Source: Viscum album
Lineage: Eukaryota; Streptophyta; Magnoliopsida; Santalales; Viscaceae
Assembly (NCBI GenBank): GCA_963277665.1
Contig: OY728130.1
Span: 1,361,632,393 to 1,361,696,392, forward strand
Length of the DNA: 64,000 nt
Reading direction: 5' to 3'
The notes beneath the pieces are model-generated. The model worked only from the letters and a program-made list of their open reading frames with translations, was not told the DNA's origin and ran no database searches. Position numbers and translations under genes: made by a program. Each line of letters opens with the position of its first letter. The first letter of the stretch is position 1. Shown piece by piece: positions 11,430 to 22,401 of the stretch.

Positions 11430-11960
11430 TCCCCTTTAATAAAATCAAACCTTGCAGTGGGAAGTGGTTTAGTAAAAATATCTGGTAATTGAATTTCAGT
11501 ATTTATAAATTCTAAAAATATATCTTTTTTAATAACATGATATCTTAAAAAGTGATGCCTTATATCAATGTTCTTAGTTCAAGAATAACTAATAGGATTT
11601 TTTGAAATATTAATTGCACTCGTATTATCACATAAAATAGGTGTATTATTAAAATTCAATCCAAATTCCATAAGAGTGTTTTTCATCCACAACACTTGTG
11701 CACAATAACTGCATGCAGAAACATATTCTGTCTCAGCTGTTGATAGGGAAACAAAATGTTGTTTCTTACTAGACCATGATACTAAGGACTCTCCTAAAAA
11801 GTGGTATGTACCTGATGTACTTTTTCTATCTAATCTACAAAATCAAAATTCAGCATCTGAATATGAAATCAAATTAAAATCAGAAGTTTTAGGATAAAGA
11901 AGAGATTCAAAAATAGTTCCTTTTAAATATCTAAAAATTCTCTTAACAGCAGTTAGATGA
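11430..11960 (-). pseudogene. Copia RNase H, degraded
   Basis: Minus-strand translation shows the copia RNase H hallmarks: TAEAEYVSAC-like sequence near 11740, NTSAINISKNP near 11610 and the closing LPDIFTKPLP near 11480. It follows directly on the reverse transcriptase in element order and ends pol. Internal stops interrupt it (for example near 11978), so it cannot be made as one protein. Confidence 0.85.
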
Positions 11961-11977
11961 GATTCTTTAGGATTTGA

Positions 11978-12960
11978 TTAAAATATAGCACAAAGACATA
12001 CTGAATACATTATATCTGTCCTGCTGGTAGTAAGATATAACAAGCTACCAATCATACCTCTATATAACTTGTTGTCAACTGATTTCCCAGTTTTATACAA
12101 ATCATGTTTTATATTAGTACACATAGGAGTTGTAAATGGCTTGCTATTTTCAAGACCAAATTTCTTAAGTAAATCAGAAATGTGTTTTCTTTGATTTAAA
12201 ACATTTCCAAAACATTTTTGAAATATTTGAAGACCCAAAAAGAAATTTAATTCTCCAATCATACTCATTTAAAATTCTTCTTGCATTAATTTTTAAAATT
12301 CATGACAAAGAGTTTTATTATTTGATCCAAAGATTACATCATCCACATAAATTTGAACCAATAAAACATTATTTTTCACAGTTTTCTTAAATAGTGTTGG
12401 GTTTGTCATACCAATAGTAAAATCATTTTTCAAAATAAAAGAACTTAATCTTTTATACCATGCTCTAGGTGCTTGTTTAAGGCCATAAATAGCTTTAGTA
12501 TGTTTAAAAACAGAATCAGGTTTTTGAGAGTTTTCAAAACCAGGAGGTTGCTTAACATAAACTTCCTCCATTAAATAACCATTTAAAAAGTCATATTTAA
12601 CATCCATCTAAAATAATTTAAAAGTCATATAAGATACATAGGCTAAAAGAATTATAATGTTTTCTAACCTTGCTAAGGTGCCAAAGTATCATCATAATCT
12701 ATTCCTTCTTCATGATTATATCCTTTAGCTACTAATCTTGCTTTTTTTCTAGTTATTGTGCCTTGGTCATCCTGTTTATTTCTAATGACCCATTTGGTTC
12801 CTATTATAGGATAATTCTTAGGTCTTTCCACTAATTCCCAAACTTCATTTCTTTTAAAATGGTTTAATTCATCTTGAATTGTTATTACCCAGCTTTCATC
12901 ATCTAAAGATTCTTCTATAGTCCTGGGTTCTTGTTGAGATAGGAAGGCAGAGAATTCCAC
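11978..12960 (-). pseudogene. Copia reverse transcriptase, degraded
   Basis: Three frames on one strand cover the RVT_2 domain. The first (12960-12673) has WVITIQDELNHFKRNEVWEL, IGTKWVIRNK and LVAKGYNHEEGIDYDDTLAP. The second (12607-12293) has DVKYDFLNGYLMEEVYVKQP, IYGLKQAPRAWY and the catalytic YVDD in VQIYVDDVIFGSN, still intact. The third (12268-11978) has IGELNFFLGLQI and the MIGSLLYLTTSRTDIMY connection to RNase H. Frames are separated by stops or shifts near 12610-12670 and 12270-12290. The family copies retrotransposon RNA into DNA. This copy keeps its active-site residues but is not translatable as a unit. Confidence 0.92.
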
Positions 12961-13106
12961 TAGGTTTCTTATGTTTCTTATAGTTTGAACACCAGTTTCT
13001 ATGTCACCTATTACAGTTTCTAAAGGGCGATTCTTTAGGGTTCTAGACTATCTAGGTATAATATTTAAAGGTTTTCAGTATCATGTTCCTCTGAACTGAA
13101 CTGAAT

Positions 13107-14063
13107 TTATTTTATATCATTTTCAAAATCATTCTTTAAATTCTCAATTCTCATGTTACCATTAGAGTCAATTTCATCCATTTGTTCTGTCCTTTTCTCA
13201 AAAGGATCAAATTCATCAAATTTTCCATGAACTGATTCTTCAATAATCCTTGAATTCTTATTATAAACTCTATAAGCTTGGGAGGTAGCAGAATATCCTA
13301 AGAAAATTCCTTCATCATATTTTGGATCAAACTTACCAAGATTATCCTTGGTATTTAAGATATAAACCATGAATCCAAAAACTTTAAAGTAATTTACTTT
13401 AGGTTTTCTATTATTCCATAGTTCATAGGTTGTTTTTTTCAAAATAGGTGTAATTAAAACACTATTAATTATATAAGAATATGTATTCATAGATTCTGCC
13501 CAGAAATATATTGGTAGGCTATATTCATTTAACATAGTTCAAGCCATTTCTTGAATAGTTCTAATTCTTCTTTCTACAATCCCATTTTTTTGTGTTGTTC
13601 TTGGTGCAGAAAAGGTATGTTTAATACCCATTTTTGAGCAAAAGGAATTAAATTCTAGATTCTCAAATTCTCCACCATGATCACTTCTCAATGAGATAAT
13701 ATTGAATCCTTTTTCATTTTGAACAGATTTGCAGAAACTTTCAAATAAAGTAAAAGATTCATTTTTAAATTTCAAAAATAAAATCCATGTAAATCTTGAA
13801 TAGTCATCAACTAAGACATATACATATAATTTACCAGCTAATCTTGATACTCTTGAAGTTCAAAACAAATCTATATGAATAAGTTCTAGAGGTTTAGATG
13901 TAACAACCTTATTAATAGATTTGATGGACGATTTGTGTTGCTTGCCAAGTTGAAATGCATCACAAAATCTGTCACTTTCAAATTTGAGACTAGGTAAATC
14001 AGAAACTAAATATTTCTTAGATAACTTATGTAAAACATATACATTGCAATGACCAAGTCTCAT
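13107..14063 (-). pseudogene. Copia integrase with pre-integrase zinc region, degraded
   Basis: Reading leftwards: the pre-integrase module (MRLGHCNVYVLHKL ... FCDAFQLGKQHKSS, 14063-13860), where the usual second cysteine of the CxxC pair is F; the start of the catalytic core (ELIHIDLF, then VDDYSRFTWILFLK near 13800); the second catalytic Asp in LRSDHGGEFEN; and the catalytic Glu in KNGIVERRIRTIQEM (13775-13539). The C-terminal part (13535-13107) has FWAESMNTYSYIINS and the conserved FGFMVYI and EGIFLGYS motifs. Stops near 13858 and 13537 break the frame. The copia integrase inserts the cDNA; the DDE residues persist but the zinc region is damaged. Confidence 0.9.
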
Positions 14064-14369
14064 ATGCTAGATCCAAGATTCACTTACTTTAGTAGTCAAG
14101 CAGTTTACTTGTTGTTTACACAAGGAATTTAAATCCAATGTATATACATTTTTAGTTCTTGGTGATTTAAATTTAAACAGTTTATCTTTAGAAACAATAT
14201 AAAAATTGTCAATAAAATCAACAGTATATCCATCAAAACAATGTTTAAAGATACTTATCAGATTGTATTTTAGTCATTGTATATAAAGTAATTTGTTGAT
14301 TGAGACTGTTTTTGGTTCTCCAATAGTTCCAGTGCCAATTATTTTTCCTTTGGCATTGTCACCAAATGT

Positions 14370-14470
14370 GACAAGTCCTCATTCCTTTTGAGGGAGTGAA
14401 GAAAAATTCAATGAGTTTCCACTCATATGTCTTGAGCACCCACTTTCCATGTACCATATATGTTTTCTTC
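14370..14470 (-). pseudogene. Copia aspartic protease core, degraded, catalytic Asp changed
   Basis: The minus strand encodes WYMESGCSRHMSGN, matching the copia protease signature WYxDSGCSRHMTG, but the catalytic Asp of the DSG triad reads Glu (GAA). A VTFGDNAKGKI-like flap continues to about 14330 after a stop at the end of FSSLPQKE. Gag lies upstream and the pre-integrase region downstream, as expected. The D-to-E change plus the stop mark it as inactive. Confidence 0.75.
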
Positions 14471-15178
14471 TCTGGTGACCTACTACCTGTAATGACATTC
14501 AAACAAATTGCTTTGGTACCAATATTTTTTTGGGTCCAGGAGTGTTAGCTAGAAATGATCTGGGTATCCAAATTTGCTTTGTTCTTTTAAAATTAGCTGA
14601 ATCATATAATTATTCGGAAAAATAAGATTTCATAATATCACAAATTTGAGGTTGTCTTAAGAAATAGTTTTTAGCTATATGTCCCTTTGTCCCACAAAAA
14701 TTACAATTAACATTTTTAGATCTAGAAACAAAATAAATTTTATATAGATTTGGTTTTTCTCCTTTACTGCCAATTCCAAATCTCTCCTTTTTAATGACAG
14801 TTTTTTCAAGAATTTCATTTAATTAATTCTCTCATTTTGTAAAAACCAATGCAGCCTTTTGTAAGATTCTACTTCATCCTGTAGTGTTTTTATTCTTGAT
14901 TCAAAATTAATATAGTTAGTGTTAATTGAATTGTATTTATCAGTTAATTATTTATGTTGTTTTAGCATTGTATCTCTTTCATCTGAAATGTCTTTATGTT
15001 TATTTTTTAGTGAATTATGTTTCCTAAATAGTGAGTCATATCTTTCTTCAAGCATATTGCAGTAGGCTGAAAGTTTTTCATTTGTGTAGCTTGATTAAAA
15101 ATTTGATTCAGAGGAGTAATATGAGCGTACCTCATCAGTTTCTGCCGTGAAACACATGTTTGCCTTTAGATTGACATC

Positions 15179-16140
15179 TTATTTCTCTAAGCTTGATTCA
15201 GAAGAGCTAATAGAGTCTTCAGATACACTCCAAGTGGCTTTCATAGCTTTCTTGTCTTTCTGCTCAAAGTCATTTCTTTTGAAGAATTTCTTATTCTTGG
15301 CATCCTTCAATTGTGGGAAATCTGGTATGATATGTCCCATCTTTTTGCATTCATAACATCTTACTTCTTTATCATCTCTCTTAAAGGATTTTTTGAAGCC
15401 TCTTTTCTCACTGTAGAATTTTCTAAATTTCCTGTCTAGCTGAGCCAGCTCTTCATCTGAGTTGGATGAGTCAGAGATTTCTGATTTATCTTTGGCTTCT
15501 CTGTTCTTCATCTTTCAATTCTTTTGTTGAGAAGTCACCTTCAATGTAGTATCTTCTCCTTAGATAAGCACTTTATGTTCATTAGCCTCATGTTGAATTT
15601 CAGCTTCATACATCATCAGTGTACCAATCAACTCTCTCATAGTTAGATCCTTGATAGGTGTTGATTCTCTGATTGCAGTAGAGATACCATTCCATCGAGT
15701 AGAAAGTACTCTCAGTACTTTTAATGTTTGTTCAGCCTACTTGATAGATTCTCCTAGAGCAGTTATGTTATTAACAATTTCTATCAATCTTCCATTAATT
15801 TGGGTATTTCTCTCACCTTCAACCATTCTGAATGTATTAAATTTTAATTTGAAATTTCCATATCTCATTTGTCTCACATTTTCTGTTCCTTCATATGGCA
15901 CAGCTATTGTTTGTCACATCTCAAATGCTGTCAGGCACTGAGATACTCTATTAAATTCATCTGGTCCTAGACCGCAGATAATTGCATTCAAAGCCTTCGA
16001 GTTCATATCGTACTCTGCCTCTATAGTAGCACTCCATGGCTCAGTATTTTCAGGAATTTCATAAGGAGTCAGAATCTTTGAATAGACTCTATATCCGAGG
16101 TTTTTCAGATATATTATCTTGCGCGATTTCCAGCAACCAT
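15179..16140 (-). pseudogene. Copia gag (UBN2-type) with CCHC knuckle, degraded
   Basis: Gag probably began at the ATG at 16140 (MVAGNRAR, then a stop). Downstream the UBN2-type capsid is readable despite stops: EAEYDMNSKALNAIICGL, VPYEGTENVRQMRYG, and LTMRELIGTLMMYEAE near 15630. The last frame (15511-15179) holds the nucleocapsid knuckle CYECKKMGHIIPDF at 15358-15317, where the fourth ligand Cys is Phe, followed by a Lys-rich and Ser/Glu-rich tail (DSISSSESS) typical of Sirevirus gag. Gag normally forms the virus-like particle and binds the RNA. Confidence 0.88.
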
Positions 16141-16261
16141 AGTTTTATCTATTAAAATATGGTGCTCTGACCATCGATATCCCTTCTCTTATATTAGTCA
16201 AGATGATCTGTTTTATAATACTTAAATTATTCTATCTTTTTAAGGCTCTATTAGAAGCTCC

Positions 16262-16276
16262 TCCTTTGATACTAAT
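16262..16276 (-). promoter_or_regulatory. Primer binding site of the Sirevirus-like element
   Basis: On the minus strand the sequence after the right LTR reads ATTAGTATCAAAGGAGG, a mutated form of TGGTATCAGAGC, the site complementary to initiator methionine tRNA used by most plant copia elements. It identifies the right LTR as the 5' LTR. Confidence 0.75.
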
Positions 16277-18017
16277 TGTTGGATCTAAATCTACAGATTA
16301 TACATAAGAGGGGGTGAATTGTGTCTTTTGCAGTTTTTTGATAACTCTTTTCTTGAACGAGTTCTTTCATTTATACATTATCATATTTGATCATCATTGG
16401 AAAAATTAAAATCAAGAACACAAATATGTATAGTGGTTCGGGGAAGAGAAGGCCCCTAGTCCACTCCACCAACACTCAACTCCACGAGTTTGGTGATTTT
16501 CACTATTTGGTCATCTTTTCCACAGACCGATTCATAACTGAGTATAGGCAGTTGATACCTTTACAATCCAAGGAAAAACATGCCTTCTAGTTCAAACACG
16601 AACCTAAATAGCTTAGAACGAGAAGCTGGTTACACAAGAATAAAAAAAATAATTTTGGAAAGAAATTTTCTAGTTGATCTTCACAATTGTAACAGAATGC
16701 AATTGACAGCAGATGGATCGAATTATCTAGAAATATTGATCTTCAAGACGAAGCAGTTCTGAGTTGATCTAGTTGCTGTAGATATAGAGATATTGTTCAT
16801 AACCTCAGCAGTAGTATATCCATAGGAGATATTCAATGTAGAACAGGTGAATCTTCTATCGAGTTTCTTCTTCTTTAAATAACAGAGCTTTTACGCTCAT
16901 TTTGAATCAGCAGATCAATCGTGAATTGTTGAAATCTCTATTTTCCACATTTTTCAACAATAGATCGATCACATCCTCATGTACCTAGTGTTTTAGAGAG
17001 AACTTATATAATAAATCATATCTCCTGCACATTTATATCCATAAAAGCCACATTTTGATTCACGATATTCAAAAATTTGAATTTACAGAAAAGTCGTAAC
17101 TTCCATTAAGACTCGGAATAAAAATCTCCTTTTAATTCGATCTTAAATCCATTAATAAAATGGATTTGAATCAGTCAAAGTCGTACTTTTAAAAACGACT
17201 TTAAATATGGTTTGAAATCCACCCAAAAATCAGCTTACTGATCGTTGCACATAAATATCATCTGTCAAAATTTTCGACACCAAACATAAGGATGATGATG
17301 TGGCCTACAAACATAGGGTTAATAACATAGGCTTCAAATGTAAGGTTAACAATGAACAGTTGAAAAAGTAAGGTTGAACACAAACTTAGGGTTGATCATC
17401 CATAGTTTTTCTTCAACACTCAAACGTAAGGTAGAAGATCCATACTTTTACTTGATCTGTACTTTTCCAAGAACGTATGGTTGTTTACAAAAATAAGGTT
17501 GATCAACAATACTTTTGAGAAACAAACGTAACATTTAGAATTTACGTACAGTTCTCCTTCCATACTTTACTGATAAACAAAACGTAAGATTTCTTCCTAA
17601 CGTAAGGTTCTTCTTCCATAATTTGCTGAAAACGTATGGTTGTTTAACCATACTTTTCTCTTATATAAAAAAGTATACACTCTTTTCATCCTTACGATAT
17701 GTTTATCCACATAGGGTATGAACAGTGATTTTAGAACGCGCTAAAGCAGATTCTGCGCTATATTTATCTACGTAAGGTATGAACAGTGATTCCAGAACAT
17801 GCTAAAGTAGTTTTCATGCTAGGTAATGGATTCTAATTATTTTAAGAGTAAAATAAATTAATAAATTCCTGCACAATAATAAATAAAATCATTAGAAAAT
17901 ATATAAGGGAATTTTTGAGCATCAAAATTATCTTTAAGAGACATAGTATTATTTTTAATAATCTCCCCATTTAAATAACATTAACATATATTGTTTAAAA
18001 CCATAATTTTCTCAACA
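16277..18017 (-). repeat. 5' LTR of the Sirevirus-like element
   Basis: Partner of 6758-8518, with the same ends (TG...CA on the minus strand), the same CGTAAGGTT/CCATACTTTT array (about 17270-17660) and the same 61-bp duplication (17699-17820). Transcription of the element would begin here and run leftwards. Short frames seen in it on the plus strand (16387-16762) are fortuitous. Confidence 0.9.
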
Positions 18018-18022
18018 TATTT

Positions 18023-19428
18023 TTCTATATTAAAGGTTTTAAAATCAAACCTTTCATAAATTTTTTACAATTAACCATATAATATTTTTTTCATAGCTAA
18101 GACAAACAATGAGAAGCCCTATAGTGTGGAATTTATAATAACTACAGTTTTAAGGAATGCTTTTGAAGTTATTTTTTTTTGTATTTTATGACATAATTTA
18201 AAAGTTTTGGAAATAAATTTTTGGTCAATGGAAGTGGAACTTTAGTTTTGTAAAGGATATGATTTTTATTGAAGTAAAATTGCACTACAAAATATCACTT
18301 GAACTCTAGTTATTTTCACCATGAGTTTGATATAAATATAGTGGCTCTAGGTTCTTTCATTGGGAGTCCATTTGAATACCATGGGACTCTAGGGGCCATT
18401 TATAACACTGATGGACCCCACTATAACTACATTTTTTGTCAAATTGTATAAGAAATTTTTTTTCTTATTTTTTCAAATAGGAAATTTGGATTATGTCCCT
18501 CCTTTATATTTTTTAAGAAGCTATTTAGATGGATTTATTTTACTCTAATCTCTCATTTTATCTCTTTTCCTTCATGTAGATATTTATTCTTAAATTATTT
18601 CTGGAATAAATTTCCCTTAAAATTACTATATTCATCTCATAAATAGTTTCAAGAGCTCTGTTATTTTAAATGGAAGACTCATGGATTGGCCACTTCGTAA
18701 GTTTTCTTCATTTATTCTAGAATCTGATTTTGTGAATTTATTATGTTCATGAAAAAATTATTCTTTATCTCTTGTTTTTATTGTATATTCTGTGATACAT
18801 GGTTGTTCATTGACACTTTCTAGTGTCTAATTTATTTATTTTAAATAAATAATTTATTTGTTTTATGATTTAATGATTCATGTGAGTTATGTGACATGAA
18901 AAAATAGTTTTAATTATGTATATAATTTTTTCATGAAATCTTAAGTGAAACAAATATTTTATAAAATTTCCTAAAGAATTAAATTATAGAATTTATTGAT
19001 TAAAAAATTGGAATAATAATGAAGTTATTTTTGGGTTTGAAATGACCATGAATTGTCGAATTAATGATGGGAAATCTAGTGAAAAAATTAATTTTTGAAT
19101 GATAATTTTCTATGTTAAAGTGTTGTTTTCTATTATATAAATTTATAACAAGAGTAAATGAAATTTATTTAATATTTCAATCTTAATTTATTGTTATTGT
19201 GAGTAGTTTTTAGGATAAATTACATTAATAATGACATTTATTGTGAAAATATATGTTGAAAGGGGATAGAAACATTAAATGAACTAGTAGAATAAACAAT
19301 GTGTTTTAATTGTTTTTATGATGAATACTTGGGATATAAAAAAATATACAATATCTAAAAATTGTAATTGGGTTAATATAAAAAGATAAAAAATAGGGTA
19401 AATGATTAAATGATAACTTCTTGGTAGA
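18023..19428. other. AT-rich spacer with one exon-like segment
   Basis: No gene is recognised. Around 18560-18695 a pyrimidine-rich tract ending in ATGTAG precedes ~110 bp closed by CACTTCGTAAGTTTTC, which resembles a 3' splice site, exon and 5' splice site. One frame between them has a single stop. No family match is recalled. The remainder is AT-rich with stops in all frames. Confidence 0.35.
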
Positions 19429-20011
19429 GAAATCGTAAGGACCCGACCTTAAAACATTAATTATTCTTGAATTAAATGAATAATTCACATTGAGGTTCTT
19501 TTCAGGTTTACAGTTTTAGAGAATTATGACATAACTATTACATCTCAAAGATTACAAGGTAGACACATCTACTCAGTTTCCATTTTTTCACAAAATATAA
19601 ACTCTTGAACAAAAGATTCATGTCTAATTCCATGTTTTTTACATTGGGACATGTCCTTGATCCCATCCTTGACCGTATTCCACTTTAAGTCTTGTGGAAA
19701 ACATTTCAAAAACATGGCATGAGAACAAAAAGCTCAGTAAGGGATGTAAAAATATGGAAAGGAAACATTAGTCCATGTATACATAAAAATCAATGAAAAC
19801 ACACTTTATTCATAAAACATAAGCACTTTAACATACCTCATGAAATCAGAAAATTTATGAATAACTCCTAGAAATCATAAGACATAAAAGTAACTTGATG
19901 CATTCATAACATTCTTACATAGGGAGTAACCCTCACGGTTACGTTTGGAATACCCATCACAACATATTCCCTAAATCTCTTCGAAGAAACCTTAGCATTT
20001 AACTCCTTCAC

Positions 20012-20050
20012 ATTACCCAATGCATTAGAGAGCTATCACGGGCTCACCCG
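20012..20050 (-). repeat. Inter-family conserved LTR block (family B, left LTR)
   Basis: The block runs from ATTACCCAATGCATTAGAG to GCTCACCC. It is better conserved across families A, B and C than the DNA around it. The right-LTR copy is at 26621-26657, where two changes have accumulated. Confidence 0.6.
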
Positions 20051-21038
20051 CCCTTAGTTTATCACGGAACCACCTGTCTTCATAAACTGTTCCCAAGAAC
20101 CATAACATAATCGTATCACATAAAACATTCATAAAGGAAACATAACATTACCACATTTCAATCACAAGATATCAAAAACACTTTGATATAATCAAAACAT
20201 TATCAAAACCATTTTCAATACCAAAATAAAAGAAAATTAAAACATGGTATTTATTTTTCATTCAAAAAAAGGGTATGGGTTGTAGAGGAAGCCGAAACTC
20301 AAATAATGGTCACAAATACGGAGAAGTCGTTGTCGCCGAATACGTAAAAATAGTCTCATTAGTCTTTTAGTAAAATGATTCATATAAAAAGATTCCTTTT
20401 TAATAAAATTAAAAGTCAAAGTGGTTTATACACCGTATAAAATAAAGTTGTGTATAAAAGAAAATGTGCCTCAATCAAAGGAGATTGAGACGAAGTCCCT
20501 TACCACTTTGAAGCTTTTAAAATTTTAAATCATTAATATTCATATAAATAAATCCTTAAAAACCATTTTGAAAACATGGATATTAATGAGAAATATTTAT
20601 AAGAATAAATCATTAGAACATTTAAAACGATATTTTAGTTAAAGGGTTTTTAACAAAACGAGAGACACTTGAATACAAATAATTGAGGAATAAAATTTAA
20701 TCAGAAATTTATAATATCATGAGAATAAAGGGATTAATGATATAATATTCCAAAGGACAGTATATAAACCTTATAAGTGTGAATTGGTGCATAACAACAA
20801 TGAAGTTTCAATTGAAATATAAAATGAGATGAAATCCATTATAAAGAAGGTATCCTTAAATTAAGGATAAATAAATATCATAATTATGTGTGAAAAATAT
20901 AAATACACACAATATATGTTTATATTAAGTGTAAAACAACCATAGTTAATTCACACATATTGATAGGATGACATATTAAATAACTACAAGTTGAACCCAA
21001 AGAAATCAAAATTGGGTTAAGAAGTTCCCTTGTAAAAA

Positions 21039-21640
21039 TTCGACAGCCTAACGGCGTCACATCAAATTTTAGAAAAAGAGTTGATGAGAGTGATAAAGGG
21101 TATCTCATTACTTGGACATACAATTTATAGAAATAAGGATATATAATAACATATCCCAACATAAGAAGATGTAAATTAAAAGACAAAACAAAAAGTAGTC
21201 TTTTAAAAATAGGAGGGTGAAAGGTTCCCTTACCAACTTGGGTAACTTTCGAAACGTAATCCCCATGAAAGAAGGACTATACCACATTGATATAAATATA
21301 AATAAACGAAATTATATTACACAAAGAGTAGAATAATGTGAAGTACATATAACACTCAAAGGAAATGGTGGCAAATGTAGCATAAATCTCACAGGATTAA
21401 AAGTGAGATTAAAAATCCCCTTATGAAAATTCGGCATCCTAACGACGCCACTTAAAACTTACAAAAATAGATTGATGAGATAAAAAAGAGTCTCTTATCA
21501 TATTAACATAAAAATTATAGAAAGATTAAAATAATATAACATCTCCCAACATAAGAAATAGGAGCTTAAAGTAAGTCACATAAAAGAGAGTACTTAAAAA
21601 GAAAGAGAGAGGTAGGATCCCTTACCTCAAGTCTGACTTG
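21039..21640 (-). repeat. ~195-bp unit array, left LTR of family B
   Basis: Cores TTCGACAGCCTAACGGCGTC (21039) and TTCGGCATCCTAACGACGCC (21430) are 391 bp apart, i.e. two periods. A core-less unit lies between them (CCCTTACCAACTTGGG near 21230). Each unit also has the internal AAGGGTATCTCAT...ACATATCCCAACATAAG dyad. These units are homologous to the 198-bp units of the solo LTR at 2019-3215. Confidence 0.75.
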
Positions 21641-21954
21641 TCTTGTTTGTTTCTTTATATTCCTGAATAATAAAAAAGAGTTAATTTATATTTTCTTAAG
21701 AACCTTTTTTAAAGTTAATTATTTCTTTTATATCACTTATTACCATGTTATGAACATTATGTAATTATTTAAGTTAACAACGGTCGTTTTGTCGATCATT
21801 GGTACTTGAGTCAAAAATAAACTTCTTATAATTACAAGTTGTTCATGTGGTAGAATATCCATTATATACAGAATTATATTTATGATTTAGATATCATATA
21901 TATCATATATATCCAATATATACTTGAATTTATAATATTACATAACATTTAGGT

Positions 21955-22401
21955 GTAAGAAATGAAATGCACCATTCATGGAGACGACAAGACGTACGTA
22001 CGCATAAATGCTACTTTTATTTATATTTCATATTTAATGGAATTACAAATAAATGAGATATATATATTTTATAATTTAATTTTAATATATATTTTATATA
22101 TGTCACATAATTTCATTAATTTCATTCCTTATACATTCTATGTATTGCATGAACGAGTCAATCAATTGAGGGGGCGGTAGTCCACACTTCCTCAAATGAA
22201 ATTATCGCATTTGCACGACATGTAAAGCATAAAGGTATGATTTAAATGTAAAATACTGAAGAATATAGAGGAAATAAATATAATTTATAACATAAATAAC
22301 TATTGTTTCATCATAATGGCCACCATAAGAGGTGGTAGGAGAAGATAGAACAATCATTGTTTCATGAGGTAGTAATTTTCCATCCACGGAAACAATATGT
22401 T
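21955..22401 (-). repeat. Three-hairpin array, left LTR of family B
   Basis: Three imperfect dyads lie about 190-200 bp apart. The first (21955-22030) has arms around GGAGACGACAAGACGTACGTA. The second (22146-22215) has arms ending TTGAGG/CCTCAA around GGGCGGTAGTCCACACTT. The third (22349-22401) pairs ATTGTTTCATG with CACGGAAACAAT around AGGTAGTAATTTTCCATC. The right LTR has the same three. The loops resemble those of family C. Confidence 0.7.

Larger units (their letters stand above)
6758..18017 (-). mobile_element. Ty1/copia retrotransposon, Sirevirus-like, two LTRs
   Basis: An 11.26-kb element with two LTRs (6758-8518 and 16277-18017) and the perfect 5-bp TSD TATTT (6753-6757, 18018-18022). 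Coding sense, primer site and polypurine tract all place it on the minus strand, so the right LTR is the 5' LTR. Domain order from right to left is gag with CCHC knuckle, protease, integrase, reverse transcriptase, RNase H (the copia order), then a long extra coding region before the polypurine tract. The Ser/Lys-rich gag tail after the knuckle, the extra 3' ORF and the dense short-repeat array in the LTR fit the Sirevirus genus. Every coding block has stop codons or frameshifts. Over the first ~240 bp the two LTRs agree at roughly nine positions in ten, so it is an old, dead copy. Confidence 0.92.

Noticed and set aside
15147..16762. Plus-strand frames over Sirevirus-like gag and 5' LTR
   Set aside because: The opposite strand carries recognisable gag and LTR sequence. 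The plus frames have no motifs.
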